Source of the DNA: Mycetocola_A sp015752285
GTDB taxonomy: Bacteria > Actinomycetota > Actinomycetes > Actinomycetales > Microbacteriaceae
NCBI RefSeq assembly: GCF_015752285.1
Contig: NZ_JADOUY010000001.1
Location: 186,001 to 250,000, forward strand
Reading direction: 5' to 3'
Length of the DNA: 64,000 nucleotides
Part shown: positions 52,901-60,078 of the stretch, in pieces
How positions within the stretch are numbered: the first letter of the stretch is position 1
Layout of the letters: each line of letters starts with the position of its first letter
Program-made: the position numbers and the translations under genes
Notes under the pieces: model-generated
What the model was told of the DNA's origin: nothing
Databases searched by the model: none
Seen by the model: only the letters and a program-made list of their open reading frames with translations

Positions 52901-55324
52901 GTCCACCGACCATTCGGTGCTCACGCATTCTCCGGGCACGACCGGCTCATCGGGGATCGCCACCTGAACGGCGGGCGACGACGGCGCTGATGTCAGATCG
53001 TCTGCGCCGACGGCGACGACGACGTAGTAGTACGTTTCGCCGGCTTCCGCAGTGAAGTCGGTGAACGTCGTCGCGGTGATCGGGCTCGTGTTCACCGGGG
53101 ACCCGTCGACCGCAACGGTCGCGGATTCGCCGCGGAAGACGTTGTATCCTGCCGCAGCAGCGACAGCATCCCAGGAAATGACCGCGTGATCACCGTCGTC
53201 GAGGGCACCGGCGACGTTCGTCGGGGTGGCCGGACCGGTCGGTGCGTCGGGGATCGACACGCTCGCGGGCTGCGAGGCTGCCGAGTCCGTTTCGCCGAGG
53301 GCGACAACGACGTAGTGGTACGTCGTTCCGGCTTCGACGGTGTCGTCGGTGAAGTTCGTCTCGGACAGCGGCTCAGCGTTGACCGGGGTGCCCGTGGTGT
53401 CGACGTCGGCCGACGGCCCACGGAAGACGTTGTAGCCGGTTGCTCCCTCGACAGCCTGCCAGGTGAGGTCGACACCATCGTCGTCGTTCAGCACGGCAGA
53501 AACGTCAGTCGGGGTGGGGAGAGCTGCAGCAGCGACCCGGAAGATCTCGACGTAGGTGATCTTGCTGTTCGTGCCACCCTGCGCGTCGATGGTGAGCTTT
53601 CCGTCGGTCACCTCGACTGTCGCCACTGACTCGTCGTATTCGCGAGCTGCCGTGCCGGGGAACGGAGCCAGGAACTGGACGCCCTCAGCGCGGAGCGCAT
53701 GCGTGCTGTCGTAGTTACCCGCAGATGAGTCGCCGACAGCCGCAACGACGTTGTAGGTGCCGTTGGGCAGTTGGTACTCCCAGACTCCCTTTTCGGTTGT
53801 GATGCCGGTGGCTGGGTTGGCGTTCGTGGTGTCGCCGTACTGCATGTGCACGAGCGAGGCGAGTCGGGCATCCGTCGTCACACCGGTGTTGGTGCGTACG
53901 CGGGCGTTGAGCGAGAAGTCGAAGGGGGTTCCATCGTCGGCCGTGATCCAGCCGTACCCGCGGGTTGCGTCATAGGCAAGGCCGGAGTCCGTGGAGTAGC
54001 CGTTGACCGTCGGACCTGTCGCGGTCGAGAAGTTCACCTTCTCGACGAGCGCGCCCTGGGGCGACGGGGACGTAAGTGCGGCGGACTGGGCTGCCGGTGA
54101 GACGTTCCCGCTGGTGTCGACCGCAGTGACGGCGTAGTGGTACCCGACGCCGATGAAGGTGGTGGAGTCCGCGAACGTGGTGCTCGTGACGGGGCTGGCA
54201 CCCGAGATCGGGGTTCCCGTGGTGCTCACCGGGGTGGTCGTCGACCGGTAGACCCGGTAGCCGGCGACATCAGCATCTGCTGACGCAGCCCAGCCCAGGT
54301 TGATTCCGCTCGGCGTCGCCTGGCCGATCAGGTTCGTGGGGGCAGCTGGGGCGGTGGTGTCCAGTTCTGACACGGCGAACGAGTCGAAGGAATAGACCAG
54401 CGGTGTTGCCACCGGCATGTTGCGCTTCGTGGTGAAGATACCGCCGAACGAGTCGACTCCTGGCAGTTCCGTTCCGGTGAGGAGAGACCCGTTGAAGAAG
54501 CTGGCGGGGACGTCGAGTCCTGCCGCCAACGGGATTACGGCCCCGGTTCCCAGCCGGTAGCTGGCGTTGGCCTTGCCCGTGAGTGTGTTGATGTCGAGCT
54601 GGAGGGTGACCGCGGTTCCGTTGGGGATGGTCGCCGTGGTCGTGTCGACGTTCACCTGGTATGCGGCGGTGCTGGCGGATACCGCCGCGACCTCGCGGGC
54701 CAGCTGGATCTGACGTGTGTTGGCTCCGACGGTGGTGCCGGGGGCTGCCACGACGAATTTGACGAAGTTGTCGTCATTGGCGCCGAACCAGAGGCCGGCC
54801 TGAGCCGAGTTGTACGCTCCGGTCGGGCTGGCGACGACGGTGCTGAGCCGGAGTATCTTGCCCTCAGCGTTCAGCCCGACCCCCAGGGTGTTGTCCTGCT
54901 GGTTGCGCGTGGCGCCGTTGCCCGCAGCGGGGTCGTTGTTGAGGTATGCGATGCCCTTGGTGGCTGTGATGTTGAGCGTGCCGCCACTCACCGAGAGGTT
55001 GTCCGGCAGATACCACTGCGGATCAGCGGTCGATGGCTGGACCATGGTGAACCCGGTGCCGACGTCGCCGCTGGCGTTCAGCCCACCCTCGGTGCCGTCG
55101 AAGGTCAGCGCCTTCGTGTTGCCCGTCGCGGCGATTTCACCTGGCTGCAACGGCGAGTATGGCGTCGATGCCCAGTCGGCCGTATTGGCCGGGACCTCGG
55201 CGATCGGAAGTGCGAAGGCCGGAGTCGCGCTGAGAAGCGTGATCGCCAGCGCGGAAATCGCGACAGAGGCTCCGGCACGAAGCCAACCGGAGGAGCGAGA
55301 CTCGGAGGACGAAATGCGCAACAT
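43991..55324 (-). CDS. giant secreted multidomain protein with malectin-like, PA14, FN3 and beta-propeller domains (about 3777 aa)
   Basis: The start ATG 55324 has AAGGA six bases upstream and opens a Sec signal peptide ending ATPAFA. By pattern the order is: concanavalin-like domain (about 40-320); FN3 (322); malectin-like (427); two FN3 (600, 697); four PA14 repeats (800, 926, 1052, 1182); two FN3 (1310, 1407); malectin-like (1510); Ig-like (1696); a beta-propeller resembling sugar dehydrogenases (1810-2270); an ASH/choice-of-anchor domain (2274); an unnamed module (2383); three malectin-like (2569, 2767, 2940); Ig-like (3106); second ASH (3193); second unnamed module (3333); FN3 (3525); malectin (3620-3777). 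No LPXTG, lipobox or C-terminal span is seen, so it is secreted or held through glycans. Enzymatic activity of the propeller is doubtful. I infer glycan binding or adhesion. Confidence 0.9.
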   Translation of the reverse strand: MLRISSSESRSSGWLRAGASVAISALAITLLSATPAFALPIAEVPANTADWASTPYSPLQPGEIAATGNTKALTFDGTEGGLNASGDVGTGFTMVQPSTADPQWYLPDNLSVSGGTLNITATKGIAYLNNDPAAGNGATRNQQDNTLGVGLNAEGKILRLSTVVASPTGAYNSAQAGLWFGANDDNFVKFVVAAPGTTVGANTRQIQLAREVAAVSASTAAYQVNVDTTTATIPNGTAVTLQLDINTLTGKANASYRLGTGAVIPLAAGLDVPASFFNGSLLTGTELPGVDSFGGIFTTKRNMPVATPLVYSFDSFAVSELDTTAPAAPTNLIGQATPSGINLGWAASADADVAGYRVYRSTTTPVSTTGTPISGASPVTSTTFADSTTFIGVGYHYAVTAVDTSGNVSPAAQSAALTSPSPQGALVEKVNFSTATGPTVNGYSTDSGLAYDATRGYGWITADDGTPFDFSLNARVRTNTGVTTDARLASLVHMQYGDTTNANPATGITTEKGVWEYQLPNGTYNVVAAVGDSSAGNYDSTHALRAEGVQFLAPFPGTAAREYDESVATVEVTDGKLTIDAQGGTNSKITYVEIFRVAAAALPTPTDVSAVLNDDDGVDLTWQAVEGATGYNVFRGPSADVDTTGTPVNAEPLSETNFTDDTVEAGTTYHYVVVALGETDSAASQPASVSIPDAPTGPATPTNVAGALDDGDHAVISWDAVAAAAGYNVFRGESATVAVDGSPVNTSPITATTFTDFTAEAGETYYYVVVAVGADDLTSAPSSPAVQVAIPDEPVVPGECVSTEWSVDYFAGTELNGSAIATECVTDIDQTSAPAGVGADQYSARFTKVIDDGAGTYRFSALSDDGIRVLVDGAVVIDEWYGQAGTDEHVGSITLTDGPHVVVVEYFQGYGGAKLIVDYEKLVTGCIDSEWSVEYFSGTDLAGSALAAECVADIDQTSAPAGVGPDQYSARFTRTIDEGAGTYDFTALSDDGVRVFVDGAVVIDEWYGQGGTELHVGSVTLTDGPHIVTVEYYQAYGGAKLQVGYAPAVTECITAEWSVNYFAGTDLDGSAIKSECVTEINQTFNAGNGPVGVGADQYSARFTKVIDEGAGTYRFSALSDDGIRVTVDGVDVIDEWYGQAGTDEHVGSVTLTEGEHVVVVEYFQGYGGAKLIVDYEKLTTGCTASEWSVNYFSGTALAGAAIETDCVTDIDQTSAPAGVGPDQYSARFTKIVNEGAGTYEFSVFSDDGVRVFVDGVAIIDSWVPQGGTEEHIGSAALTEGEHIVVVEYFQAFGGAKLVVDYEKTGADTEAPNAPSELVTSQADDSIRLDWATSSSSDTVGYRIYRGTAAGVDGSGTPLSGTTPLPTAWYFDSTIVTGTTYYYVVTAVDASGNESVVSNEAMGLYSEEPDTEAPAAPSALVADGGDDIVTLTWSASSSTDTIGYLVYRGLEPSVLNEGEIVSGAAPLTGLTYTDTTVSNGTTYFYAVVAVDLAGNESEASNEVFAVPVVPNTTDVKVDFTATNGVPAAGYVADWGQSYGARTSTNQGTGLSYGWIDADGNVLNLVSNGRDRGRVGVEERVDSIIHMQYGDVNGGTGTNGVKNEGQWELAVPQGLYEVTVAVGDEPGAEGVYDSNHVINIEGSVGIESYVATAAAEYRTVTTTVGVWDGKLTVDALGGTNTKLGYVDVKGIEREPHVDTVLPENRSSNHDVNAGVSATIRIPYAGVGVDPLSLPNNVQLFELPSGTQVPTTVGTSGGNDVISLAPTDPLKPSTRYRFVVTSGVLDNYGAPFVPFTSVFTTGTGEIVESDDFTPATNIAFEKVELPIGAGTYWSSFTFGPDNKLYAASVGEGLYRFTVNADGTLSNKEDLGYQGMAMIGLVFDKSATAGNLKLWVTTTTANFNEQGQWVSGISMLTGPNLATRNQVFSELPRSLSDHLTNSMAYGPDGRIYFQQGSNQASGDLDNSWGQRGEQLLTAATLVFDPANSQVASAAAGGGAISVKTAQGGTYNPYTPTAPLKIYASGIRNAYDLVWHSNGHLYVATNGTAGGANTPGVTANADGTFTREAAAGIPGFSTVDGTDVTPQCVRRGYTGGSVQPIANQPTQRDLLFDVVEGGYYGHPNPTRCEFVLNEGNDPANPPKSAGQGGSKYPLGTKADPNYRGIAYDFEFNKSPNGSIEYQSATFGGQLKGRLVITRFSNNNDLIFLQPDASTGEILGAQTEVGITGVANTTMQGVGGFNDPLEVVEDTRNGNLYVNQYDRSGSSQKLYLLRVPASQQASTISSSADEMIFSAVKSTTSATKNITVTNSSTSAVTLSATVSGANATEFAVVSGNGASLAPGASTTVGLQFKPGTTVGQRSTQLTLSAGTSTVTVGVYGLTMNGIEGSNEPTLQNVLGTLGHDLDVGWTNLEGGVQPTAKGDEVLEPLFVKSGTGTVSITPLAHYAPRENIPFGWYTGDGAQADRREVGAISSAGYQSLLPPVTSGSGTSFDPGSATFGLYYYSGVFQRFGYTEDRLNTGIAHRARIYPATNRSGVLMPNSYIVAFEDASNGDYQDYMFLVKGIKPVTDTGSIDGAVRVDFTTAAGDLAAGYLRDYGQAYAPRTGVGQGSGLTYGWKDQVTENDLDLSVGGTTPGNGRDRATSQPDTRLDSFMHMQSADVAGTFNGTVARAFWELALPNGEYTVTVGVGDPAPQASDPEIHQINLENTSLINLFTPTGAAGAATRHTTATKTVSVTDGALTVDAIGGQNTKISYIDVVPVEDTGGDDPTDGAQVKVAFQTAGATTPAGWTAETGAAYSDARNFGWLNAANGQPVDRTVATRTRTAPMSGIAFPTDPLLRSFAFLDNESQPTYTDGIWEYEVPNGTYEVAVSVGDANYIDSTHGVSVEGQPVIANFLPTETTPFQTGVRDVTVTDGKVTIANTGSNTKINWVSIKGDGLDAPAQPLTKINFQPSATTVPSGWLADTGAAYAATPGFGWLVNGQPADRSANTRHRTAASSGITFPAGDVTRQTLILTQASSTAGTSDGVWEYALANGTYTVSVSVGDAGFLDSVHGVSAEGSALITGFTPTNGTPFATGTATVIVADGKLTLNPTGTNTKFNWVTIQGAALAAPTVGIKANGADVGAAWTGGTANVTVQAAAGNGEALESLVYTVNGGAQTPYTAPIVLDAVGNYVLTVTATDSEGRQTVREVTFEILNIGGTLTLRNQQATRVGGATTPVIPGFSENTLIMHRINGGTTTHTTTESATVNVTNTGTKDLRISAITLGGASPTQFELVNPPALPLLVAPGASVPITTKFISTSGSKGVRTATVNIASSDPAAGSTIVNLRGGYMAVPEGNSELTLPQIISLFGWTTDVGPLTDGGLGNGSENPGAAMNGEEVRSNLWKRFDTAKPVQVRQLAAFHGCCGQTETVSVNGTSVTHNAIYGQSILPLNNALNGPTQLSTNPGATSTFGIVVAGQTTNNNNYRAVKTWPVRDAAGKIVPGAWIVGHDYISSPSQCGISPTNCDFQDNVYLITNVLPVASSDTQAPAQLSGLVGAVSGSGVDLAWGAGPATDVAGYRVERATSATGPWTNVSGAVPLTAASFRDAALPFANTVHYRVLAIDASGNVSAPSSSVAVDISTVGSQSIRINAGGGAVTTNGTSWLADTYFVGGKTYSNPSVTQISGTTDDAIYLSERSATTDLGTFGYDIPVPDGTYTVKLHFAELYWGATGGGTGGNGKRVFNANFEGGTAEITGLDLNARVGSMAAYVTTNTVTVTGGVLDIDFSATVNQPKVSAIEVIR
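51410..52927 (-). repeat. four tandem PA14-encoding repeats
   Basis: Four in-frame units of about 378-390 bases, beginning at 52927, 52549, 52171 and 51781. Each encodes a C-x3-EWSV-x-YF opening, a QYSARFTK strand, a DDG-x-RV-x-VDG core and a closing YGGAKL-x-V-x-Y. Identity is high at both DNA and protein level, so the copy number may vary by recombination. Confidence 0.88.
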
Positions 55325-55710
55325 GGTTATCCTTCTCTGCCAGCGCATAGCGTCGCGAGTCAGCGGCCAGCTTGTGAGACGGCTGGTGCAGGTTCGGGTA
55401 GCGATGTTCGGGCATCTTTGACTGCCGCAACCGGCAGAACCAGTTACATGCATCTTCGGTGATGGATCGGGTAGATCGGGTCGGGCTCATCGCTCCCAGG
55501 AAGCGATGGCCACGGTCCTGAAATTAGCGAAGAATCCTCACGTTCCGCTATCGTGATGAGGATTTCACCCCCGCTCTGGGGGTAAACGTCTCATCAGGGC
55601 AGTATTTGATCCGGATGCTCGGTCGTCAGGACATCGTCAAACATCCTGAGCCTTTGGTTCCGTGAGGCATACCGCGGGTCGCATCCAGCGCGAAGTCGGC
55701 GGGATGTCGG
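55325..55710. other. long upstream region of the giant protein gene
   Basis: About 390 bases without a supported gene, between the acyltransferase stop and the giant gene start. It contains the inverted repeats listed separately and an AT-richer patch near 55600-55615. No clear -35/-10 pair could be picked, so the promoter position is unknown. Confidence 0.6.
55533..55583. promoter_or_regulatory. paired inverted repeats upstream of the giant protein gene
   Basis: AATCCTCA (55533-55540) and TGAGGATT (55557-55564) form 8-bp arms around 16 bases, followed by a compact hairpin ACCCCC/GGGGGT (55567-55583). They lie 210-260 bases before the start. They may be a regulator site and the terminator of the preceding polysaccharide operon, but no known consensus matches. 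Confidence 0.4.
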
Positions 55711-56929
55711 TCAGCGGGAGATCGGGTCGGGGTCGAGGGAGCCGCCCATCGGCTTCATTCCGGCCCTCATTCGGGCCTTCATGCGGGTCTCCCTGCGCAC
55801 GAAGGGCCGTTCCGCCAGGAGTGAGAACCCGTAGCTGGCTGCGATGATCAACGGGACGCCGAGCGCCCACCCGAGGACAAGCTGGGCTGGCCTGTCGAGC
55901 GACAGCGGGTCGACCACCGTCTGCCAGAACACCTGAAGCAGTTGCGCGTGCACGAGGTACATGCTGTACGAAAAAGCGCCGACGCTCGCGAGGGGGCGCC
56001 ATCCGAGTGTTCCCGCCAGGCGGTCAGCCCTGCCGAGTCCGATTGCGACCAGAAGCGACACGACACCCAGCCCTAGCACAAGGTCGAGCCAAGGGAAGTT
56101 CGAGACCGCCCAGGCGAAATCGTGGGTCAGGCACAGGCCGACCACGGTCATGATTGCGAGTGCAGAGATCGCTGTCCAGGGCACGCGCCGTGCAGGTCGG
56201 CGCGTGGGCGACGATGAGGCATCCGCCGGCAGCAATTGCGAAGACCACGTAGTACTCCGGGTGGAGGCGGCCGAACTTTTCGCTCCAGGCGGTGAGCACC
56301 ATGCCGAGCACGCCTAGACCCGCGCCGAACGCGATAGCGACGACCCAGGTGGACCGGGTCCGGATGAACAGGGTCACAGGCACGAGGAAGTAGATGTGCC
56401 ATTCGACGGAGATGGACCAAAACGTATACGCCGCGTCCTGCACCGGGATGATGTCTTGCAAGAGCAGGGCATCGACCACCCATCCCTTCGGGCTCGTCGG
56501 GACCGACTGGTCCCAGTGGGTTCCGGTAGGAGAGCCGATGAGGACGAGGACGAGGACGATCGTGATCAACAATGCGGCCCAGAACGGTGGGAGGATCCGC
56601 CACGCGCGGCGCTTCACGAAGCCGAAGACACTTCCAGGAAGGCGACCTGATCCATGCGCGAGCGCGATAAAGAGCGAATATCCTGCGAGAACGATGAACA
56701 CCGTGACCCCGAAGTGTCCGTAAACCATCCAACCCACGGCGTATCCCAGGATTCCGGTGGGTTCGATCCCATCACGTATCGGGTACGCCATGCAGTACGT
56801 GTGATGCACCAGAACGAACAGCGCCGCAATAGCACGAGCGCCGTCGAGATAACCCACTCGACGAGCACCGACCGGTACCGCAGACGGCAGCTGCACGCCG
56901 CCGCTTCCCTGCTCAATCGATCGGCTCAC
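55711..56929 (-). pseudogene. acyltransferase 3 (OafA/YrhL type) gene, frameshifted
   Basis: Two overlapping frames together give one membrane acyltransferase of about 405 residues. The first part starts at GTG 56929 and has VGYLDGARAIAALFVLVHHTYC (the catalytic His region), FVKRRAWRILPPFWAALL and TFWSISVEWHIYFL. Its frame runs on to a stop at 56024 with non-membrane sequence. From about 56200 the next frame supplies the missing spans (VPWTAISALAIM, then SVGAFSYSMYLVHAQLLQVFWQ) and stops at 55711. Reading across requires skipping one base between about 56180 and 56235, as after a single-base insertion; no homopolymer lies there. It would O-acetylate the polysaccharide made by the upstream genes. 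A sequencing error is possible. Confidence 0.8.
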
Positions 56930-56933
56930 CGCT

Positions 56934-57899
56934 TCATTCCGTTCCCGGCACCAGTCGGCGCCTGTCGCCCCTCGTCGAGGGAGCCACAACCTCAGCAATG
57001 TATTTCGCCCGCTGCTTCCAGTCCCCGACGCGCCGCACCGTCTCAAGATTCCTGTCGACGAGAGCCTGGTGGGCGTCGAGATCCTCGGCGATCGACCTCA
57101 GTTGACTCGGGGCATCGCGCACATCCGCTTCGATGACCGGGTTGTAGCCGAAGAGATCGACGAGGTCTGCCGGAGCGTGACCCAGCACGAGGCATCCAGA
57201 TGCCATGGACTCCAGATAGCGGTGCGTGAACGTCTCCACTGCCCCGGCTTCTGCCGGGTGCGTCATGCTTCGCGGAAAACAGACCGAAATCGCCGACGAG
57301 GCGAACCCGTCGATGAGTTCAGCCCGACTGTCGAAGATGACACTCCCGCTCACCGCCTCATACTTCGCCTCGAGCTGGTCGAGCAGGCCGGACTGCTGCA
57401 CAGGGTCATGCCACGCGTCCCACCTCCGCCCGAGCTCGAGCACCCCGATCGGACGGTCGATCAGGGGAACACCGGGGCGGTAGTGGCTGACCGTGGTCGC
57501 CTCTGGCAGATAGAGCAGCCGGCCCTCGAATCCGCGTGCCCGCAACAGATCCCGCGCCGCTGTGGAGGTACAGAGCACGACCGGCACCCTGAAGTCCTGC
57601 AGGAGCTCGATCCAATCCGCGACGGAGTCCTCCCACACGTCCCACGCCAGAACGACAGGACGGCCCCGTATCGCGGCATCCGCGAGCTGGTGTCGGCGAG
57701 GGCCCATGAGCGGCACCACGATCGGGCGGATCCCGCGGGCGGAGGGGCTGAGTCCCAGCCTGCTCACCACTTTTCCGTAGAGGCCGCCCACTCCGACGGT
57801 CACGCCACCCTGGGCCGTCAACGCGTCGACGACCGCCTCGACGGGATAGAACGACGGGTGCGGCCAGGGTCGGGGACTGGCCACCAGGAACCCTGTCAT
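56934..57899 (-). CDS. GT-B glycosyltransferase (group 1/CgeB-like)
   Basis: A 321-residue glycosyltransferase. The C-terminal half carries ETFTHRYLESMASGCLVLGHAP, the nucleotide-sugar binding pattern of group-1-type and CgeB-like enzymes, after VCFPRSMTHP. The N-terminal half has GVTVGVGGLYGK and a LLYLPEATTVSHYRPG segment. It probably adds one sugar to the lipid-linked repeat unit in the cytoplasm. Its start overlaps the wzx stop by four bases and the next gene begins five bases after its stop, so it is firmly in the operon. Donor and acceptor are unknown. Confidence 0.82.
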   Translation of the reverse strand: MTGFLVASPRPWPHPSFYPVEAVVDALTAQGGVTVGVGGLYGKVVSRLGLSPSARGIRPIVVPLMGPRRHQLADAAIRGRPVVLAWDVWEDSVADWIELLQDFRVPVVLCTSTAARDLLRARGFEGRLLYLPEATTVSHYRPGVPLIDRPIGVLELGRRWDAWHDPVQQSGLLDQLEAKYEAVSGSVIFDSRAELIDGFASSAISVCFPRSMTHPAEAGAVETFTHRYLESMASGCLVLGHAPADLVDLFGYNPVIEADVRDAPSQLRSIAEDLDAHQALVDRNLETVRRVGDWKQRAKYIAEVVAPSTRGDRRRLVPGTE

Positions 57900-59260
57900 G
57901 CGGGGTCGTTTCCGTCGTGGCGGCCGATGAACACCAGCACCCGGATCGTGCCTGGCACGAGCTGAAACACGACGATGCCGCAGAGCAGGCTCAGCGCAAC
58001 GCCGGTCACCCCGAGCGGACCAGCGGTCAGCGCAGACGCGGACAACACGAACACCCCCATGAGCACGGCGAACAACGCCTGAAAGCGCAACCCCGGCGCA
58101 TCGGTCAGGTACATTCCGGACGGAATGTACAGCGCCTGAATCAGCACGGTGGCGCCGAGAATCCAGAAGAGCTCGGGCGGAAACTGCACCGCGTTGTTGA
58201 CCGCCAGCCCGGAGAGCCAGGGACCGAATACGACCAGACCGGCAGCACCGGTCAGGCCAACGAGCGCGACTATCTTGAGGCCGGTCAGGTATTCGGCGGC
58301 GCCGCTCTCCGAACGAGCGCGTGCACCGGCGAACTCACCCCACAGCGATTGACCCGCGACCTGGGCAATGGAGAACACCGGAAGGAAAGCGACCATGGCG
58401 GCTGAATAGACGGCGACATCCCCGAGCGTGGCCTGCCAGCTGAGCACAAGCCTGCCCGTCTGAAAACTCACCGGAAGCGAGAGTGAGACGATCAGCATCG
58501 GCCAGGCGGTTGCCCACAGGACCACTCGCGTGGTCCCTCGTGGTGTTGCCTGCGCTGCACGGCGAGCATCCCGAGCGACCCCGACACGCGAGGCGACCGC
58601 GGTCGCCACCCAATGCGAGACGAGGATGCCGGCGGTCGTCGCGACGAGAGCGGCGAAGATCGTCGGCGCCCAGATCGTGGCTGCGAAGACCAGCAGCAGG
58701 GTGATGGGCGGTCCGAGCCCCTGAATCCAGACGGACCAGCTGTTCTTGCGCATGCCGAACAACATCGAATGCCCAAGCGACCCCGGAACAGCTACGGCGA
58801 AGAGCACCATCGCGCCTGCGATCCCCCAGTTGACGGTTGCCGAGTCCGGGAGGCCGGTCAGGGTCGGCCAGGCGCCGAGGACCGCGATTCCGAAGACGGC
58901 GAGGAGCACGCTTGCACCGACCAGAAGGAGAACACGACGAGCCCTGGTGAGGGTCTCCCGGTACTCCTGCGCGCGAGCGGGCAGCGCTCCCGCCGCGTTG
59001 GCGACCGCGGCTCCCACGCCCAGATCGATGAAGGGGAAAAGGAAGGGCAGGGCGGCAATCAGCGAGAAGATCGCGTAGCCATCGACACCATAGGCATCCG
59101 TGACCAGGCGGGCCGTGAGAATCGAGCAGACCCCGGTGAGCGGCAACACCGCCACCCGTGCTCCTGCGGACGAGAGGATCGCCTGCGCAGCACTGCTTCC
59201 CTTTGCCGTCCTGTCGATGGGCAGGGCCGTCGCCTTTCCCGTCGACCCGTCGATGGTCAC
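57896..59260 (-). CDS. Wzx-type polysaccharide flippase
   Basis: A 454-residue protein with about 12-14 hydrophobic spans, of the oligosaccharide-lipid flippase (MOP) kind. The N-terminal 30 residues are polar. The IDLGVGAAVANA and YSAAMVAFLPVFSIAQVAGQSLWGEFAGARA stretches fit PST-type transporters. The start GTG 59260 has GGGGAAGG upstream within the preceding gene. It should move undecaprenyl-linked repeat units across the membrane. With the Wzy-like protein two genes upstream it marks a Wzx/Wzy-dependent pathway. Confidence 0.85.
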   Translation of the reverse strand: MTIDGSTGKATALPIDRTAKGSSAAQAILSSAGARVAVLPLTGVCSILTARLVTDAYGVDGYAIFSLIAALPFLFPFIDLGVGAAVANAAGALPARAQEYRETLTRARRVLLLVGASVLLAVFGIAVLGAWPTLTGLPDSATVNWGIAGAMVLFAVAVPGSLGHSMLFGMRKNSWSVWIQGLGPPITLLLVFAATIWAPTIFAALVATTAGILVSHWVATAVASRVGVARDARRAAQATPRGTTRVVLWATAWPMLIVSLSLPVSFQTGRLVLSWQATLGDVAVYSAAMVAFLPVFSIAQVAGQSLWGEFAGARARSESGAAEYLTGLKIVALVGLTGAAGLVVFGPWLSGLAVNNAVQFPPELFWILGATVLIQALYIPSGMYLTDAPGLRFQALFAVLMGVFVLSASALTAGPLGVTGVALSLLCGIVVFQLVPGTIRVLVFIGRHDGNDPA

Positions 59261-59262
59261 TG

Positions 59263-60078
59263 TCAGCGCCTTCCCCGACCGGCGAACGCTGCACCGCGTC
59301 GCCGCAGTTCGCGGAAGCAGGCGATCGAGAACGCCGCCGCGAGATCGACAGCCCGCGAACCGAGCACCGGCACGCCGTTGTGCACACGCATGCGGTGCCA
59401 CAACCGTTCCCGAGCAAGGAAGCTGCTCTGCGAGTGGACGCCACCGAGCAGGAAATCAGCCATGAACCGGACCCAGGTGACCGGTTCTGCAACGGCGGCG
59501 GCACGAATCGCGAGCTCCTGGTCGGCGGCGAAGCCGAATCGATCGTCGAAGCCGCCCACGCGTCGGAGCAGGTCGCGGCTGAGGTACGTTGCGGGCCATG
59601 GCGCGAACCGAAATCCGAGGTGCAGACGCCGGCGGCGGAACGGCGACTGAAGCGAGCCGGAAATCACCTCGCCGTGCTCGGCGACGTACCGGACCGCGCC
59701 GTATCCCCACTCCCAGTCCCCGCGCGCCCATTCCTGCGACACGAAATCCAAGACGCCGGGGTCGGTGAAGCAATCACCGGAATTGAGGAACACCAGCAGT
59801 TCCCCCGTTGACCGATCGATGCCCTTGTTCATGGCGTCGAAGATCCCCCGGTCGGGCTCAGACACGAAGCGGGCGCCGGGACTCGACGCGACATAGTCGG
59901 CCAACACCTCGCGGGAACCATCGGTCGACCCGCCGTCGATCACCCAGTGTTCATAGCCGCCGCCTACCTGCGCCTGCACGCTCGACAGCGTCTTCGTGAG
60001 CCCCTCACGATCGTTGAGGGTCACGGTGATCACCGTGATCGTCGGCCGGGATCGCGTGTTCACGTGTACTCGCTCCAT
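59263..60078 (-). CDS. GT2-family glycosyltransferase
   Basis: A 271-residue GT-A glycosyltransferase. It begins with TITVITVTLNDREGLTKTLSSVQAQ, then WVIDGGSTDGS (nucleotide contact), SEPDRGIFDAMNKGI, and FLNSGDCF (metal-binding position). These segments closely follow WcaA/WbbL-like family 2 enzymes of colanic acid and related clusters. The ATG at 60078 has GGAG seven bases before it; a GTG at 60063 overlapping the wzy stop is the alternative. Acts in the cytoplasm on the lipid-linked intermediate. Confidence 0.88.
   Translation of the reverse strand: MERVHVNTRSRPTITVITVTLNDREGLTKTLSSVQAQVGGGYEHWVIDGGSTDGSREVLADYVASSPGARFVSEPDRGIFDAMNKGIDRSTGELLVFLNSGDCFTDPGVLDFVSQEWARGDWEWGYGAVRYVAEHGEVISGSLQSPFRRRRLHLGFRFAPWPATYLSRDLLRRVGGFDDRFGFAADQELAIRAAAVAEPVTWVRFMADFLLGGVHSQSSFLARERLWHRMRVHNGVPVLGSRAVDLAAAFSIACFRELRRRGAAFAGRGRR

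Noticed and set aside
51410..52927. CRISPR-like array from the repeated DNA
   Set aside because: Repeats are about 380 bases, in frame and protein-coding; no short spacer-repeat pattern.
43991..55324. PQQ-dependent sugar dehydrogenase activity for the propeller region
   Set aside because: Fold resemblance only; I could not find the set of Arg/His residues needed for PQQ and substrate, so no enzymatic call was made.
55637..56002. 121-codon frame at the end of the acyltransferase
   Set aside because: Lies in the wrong frame relative to the continuous acyltransferase sequence; Arg/Pro-rich.
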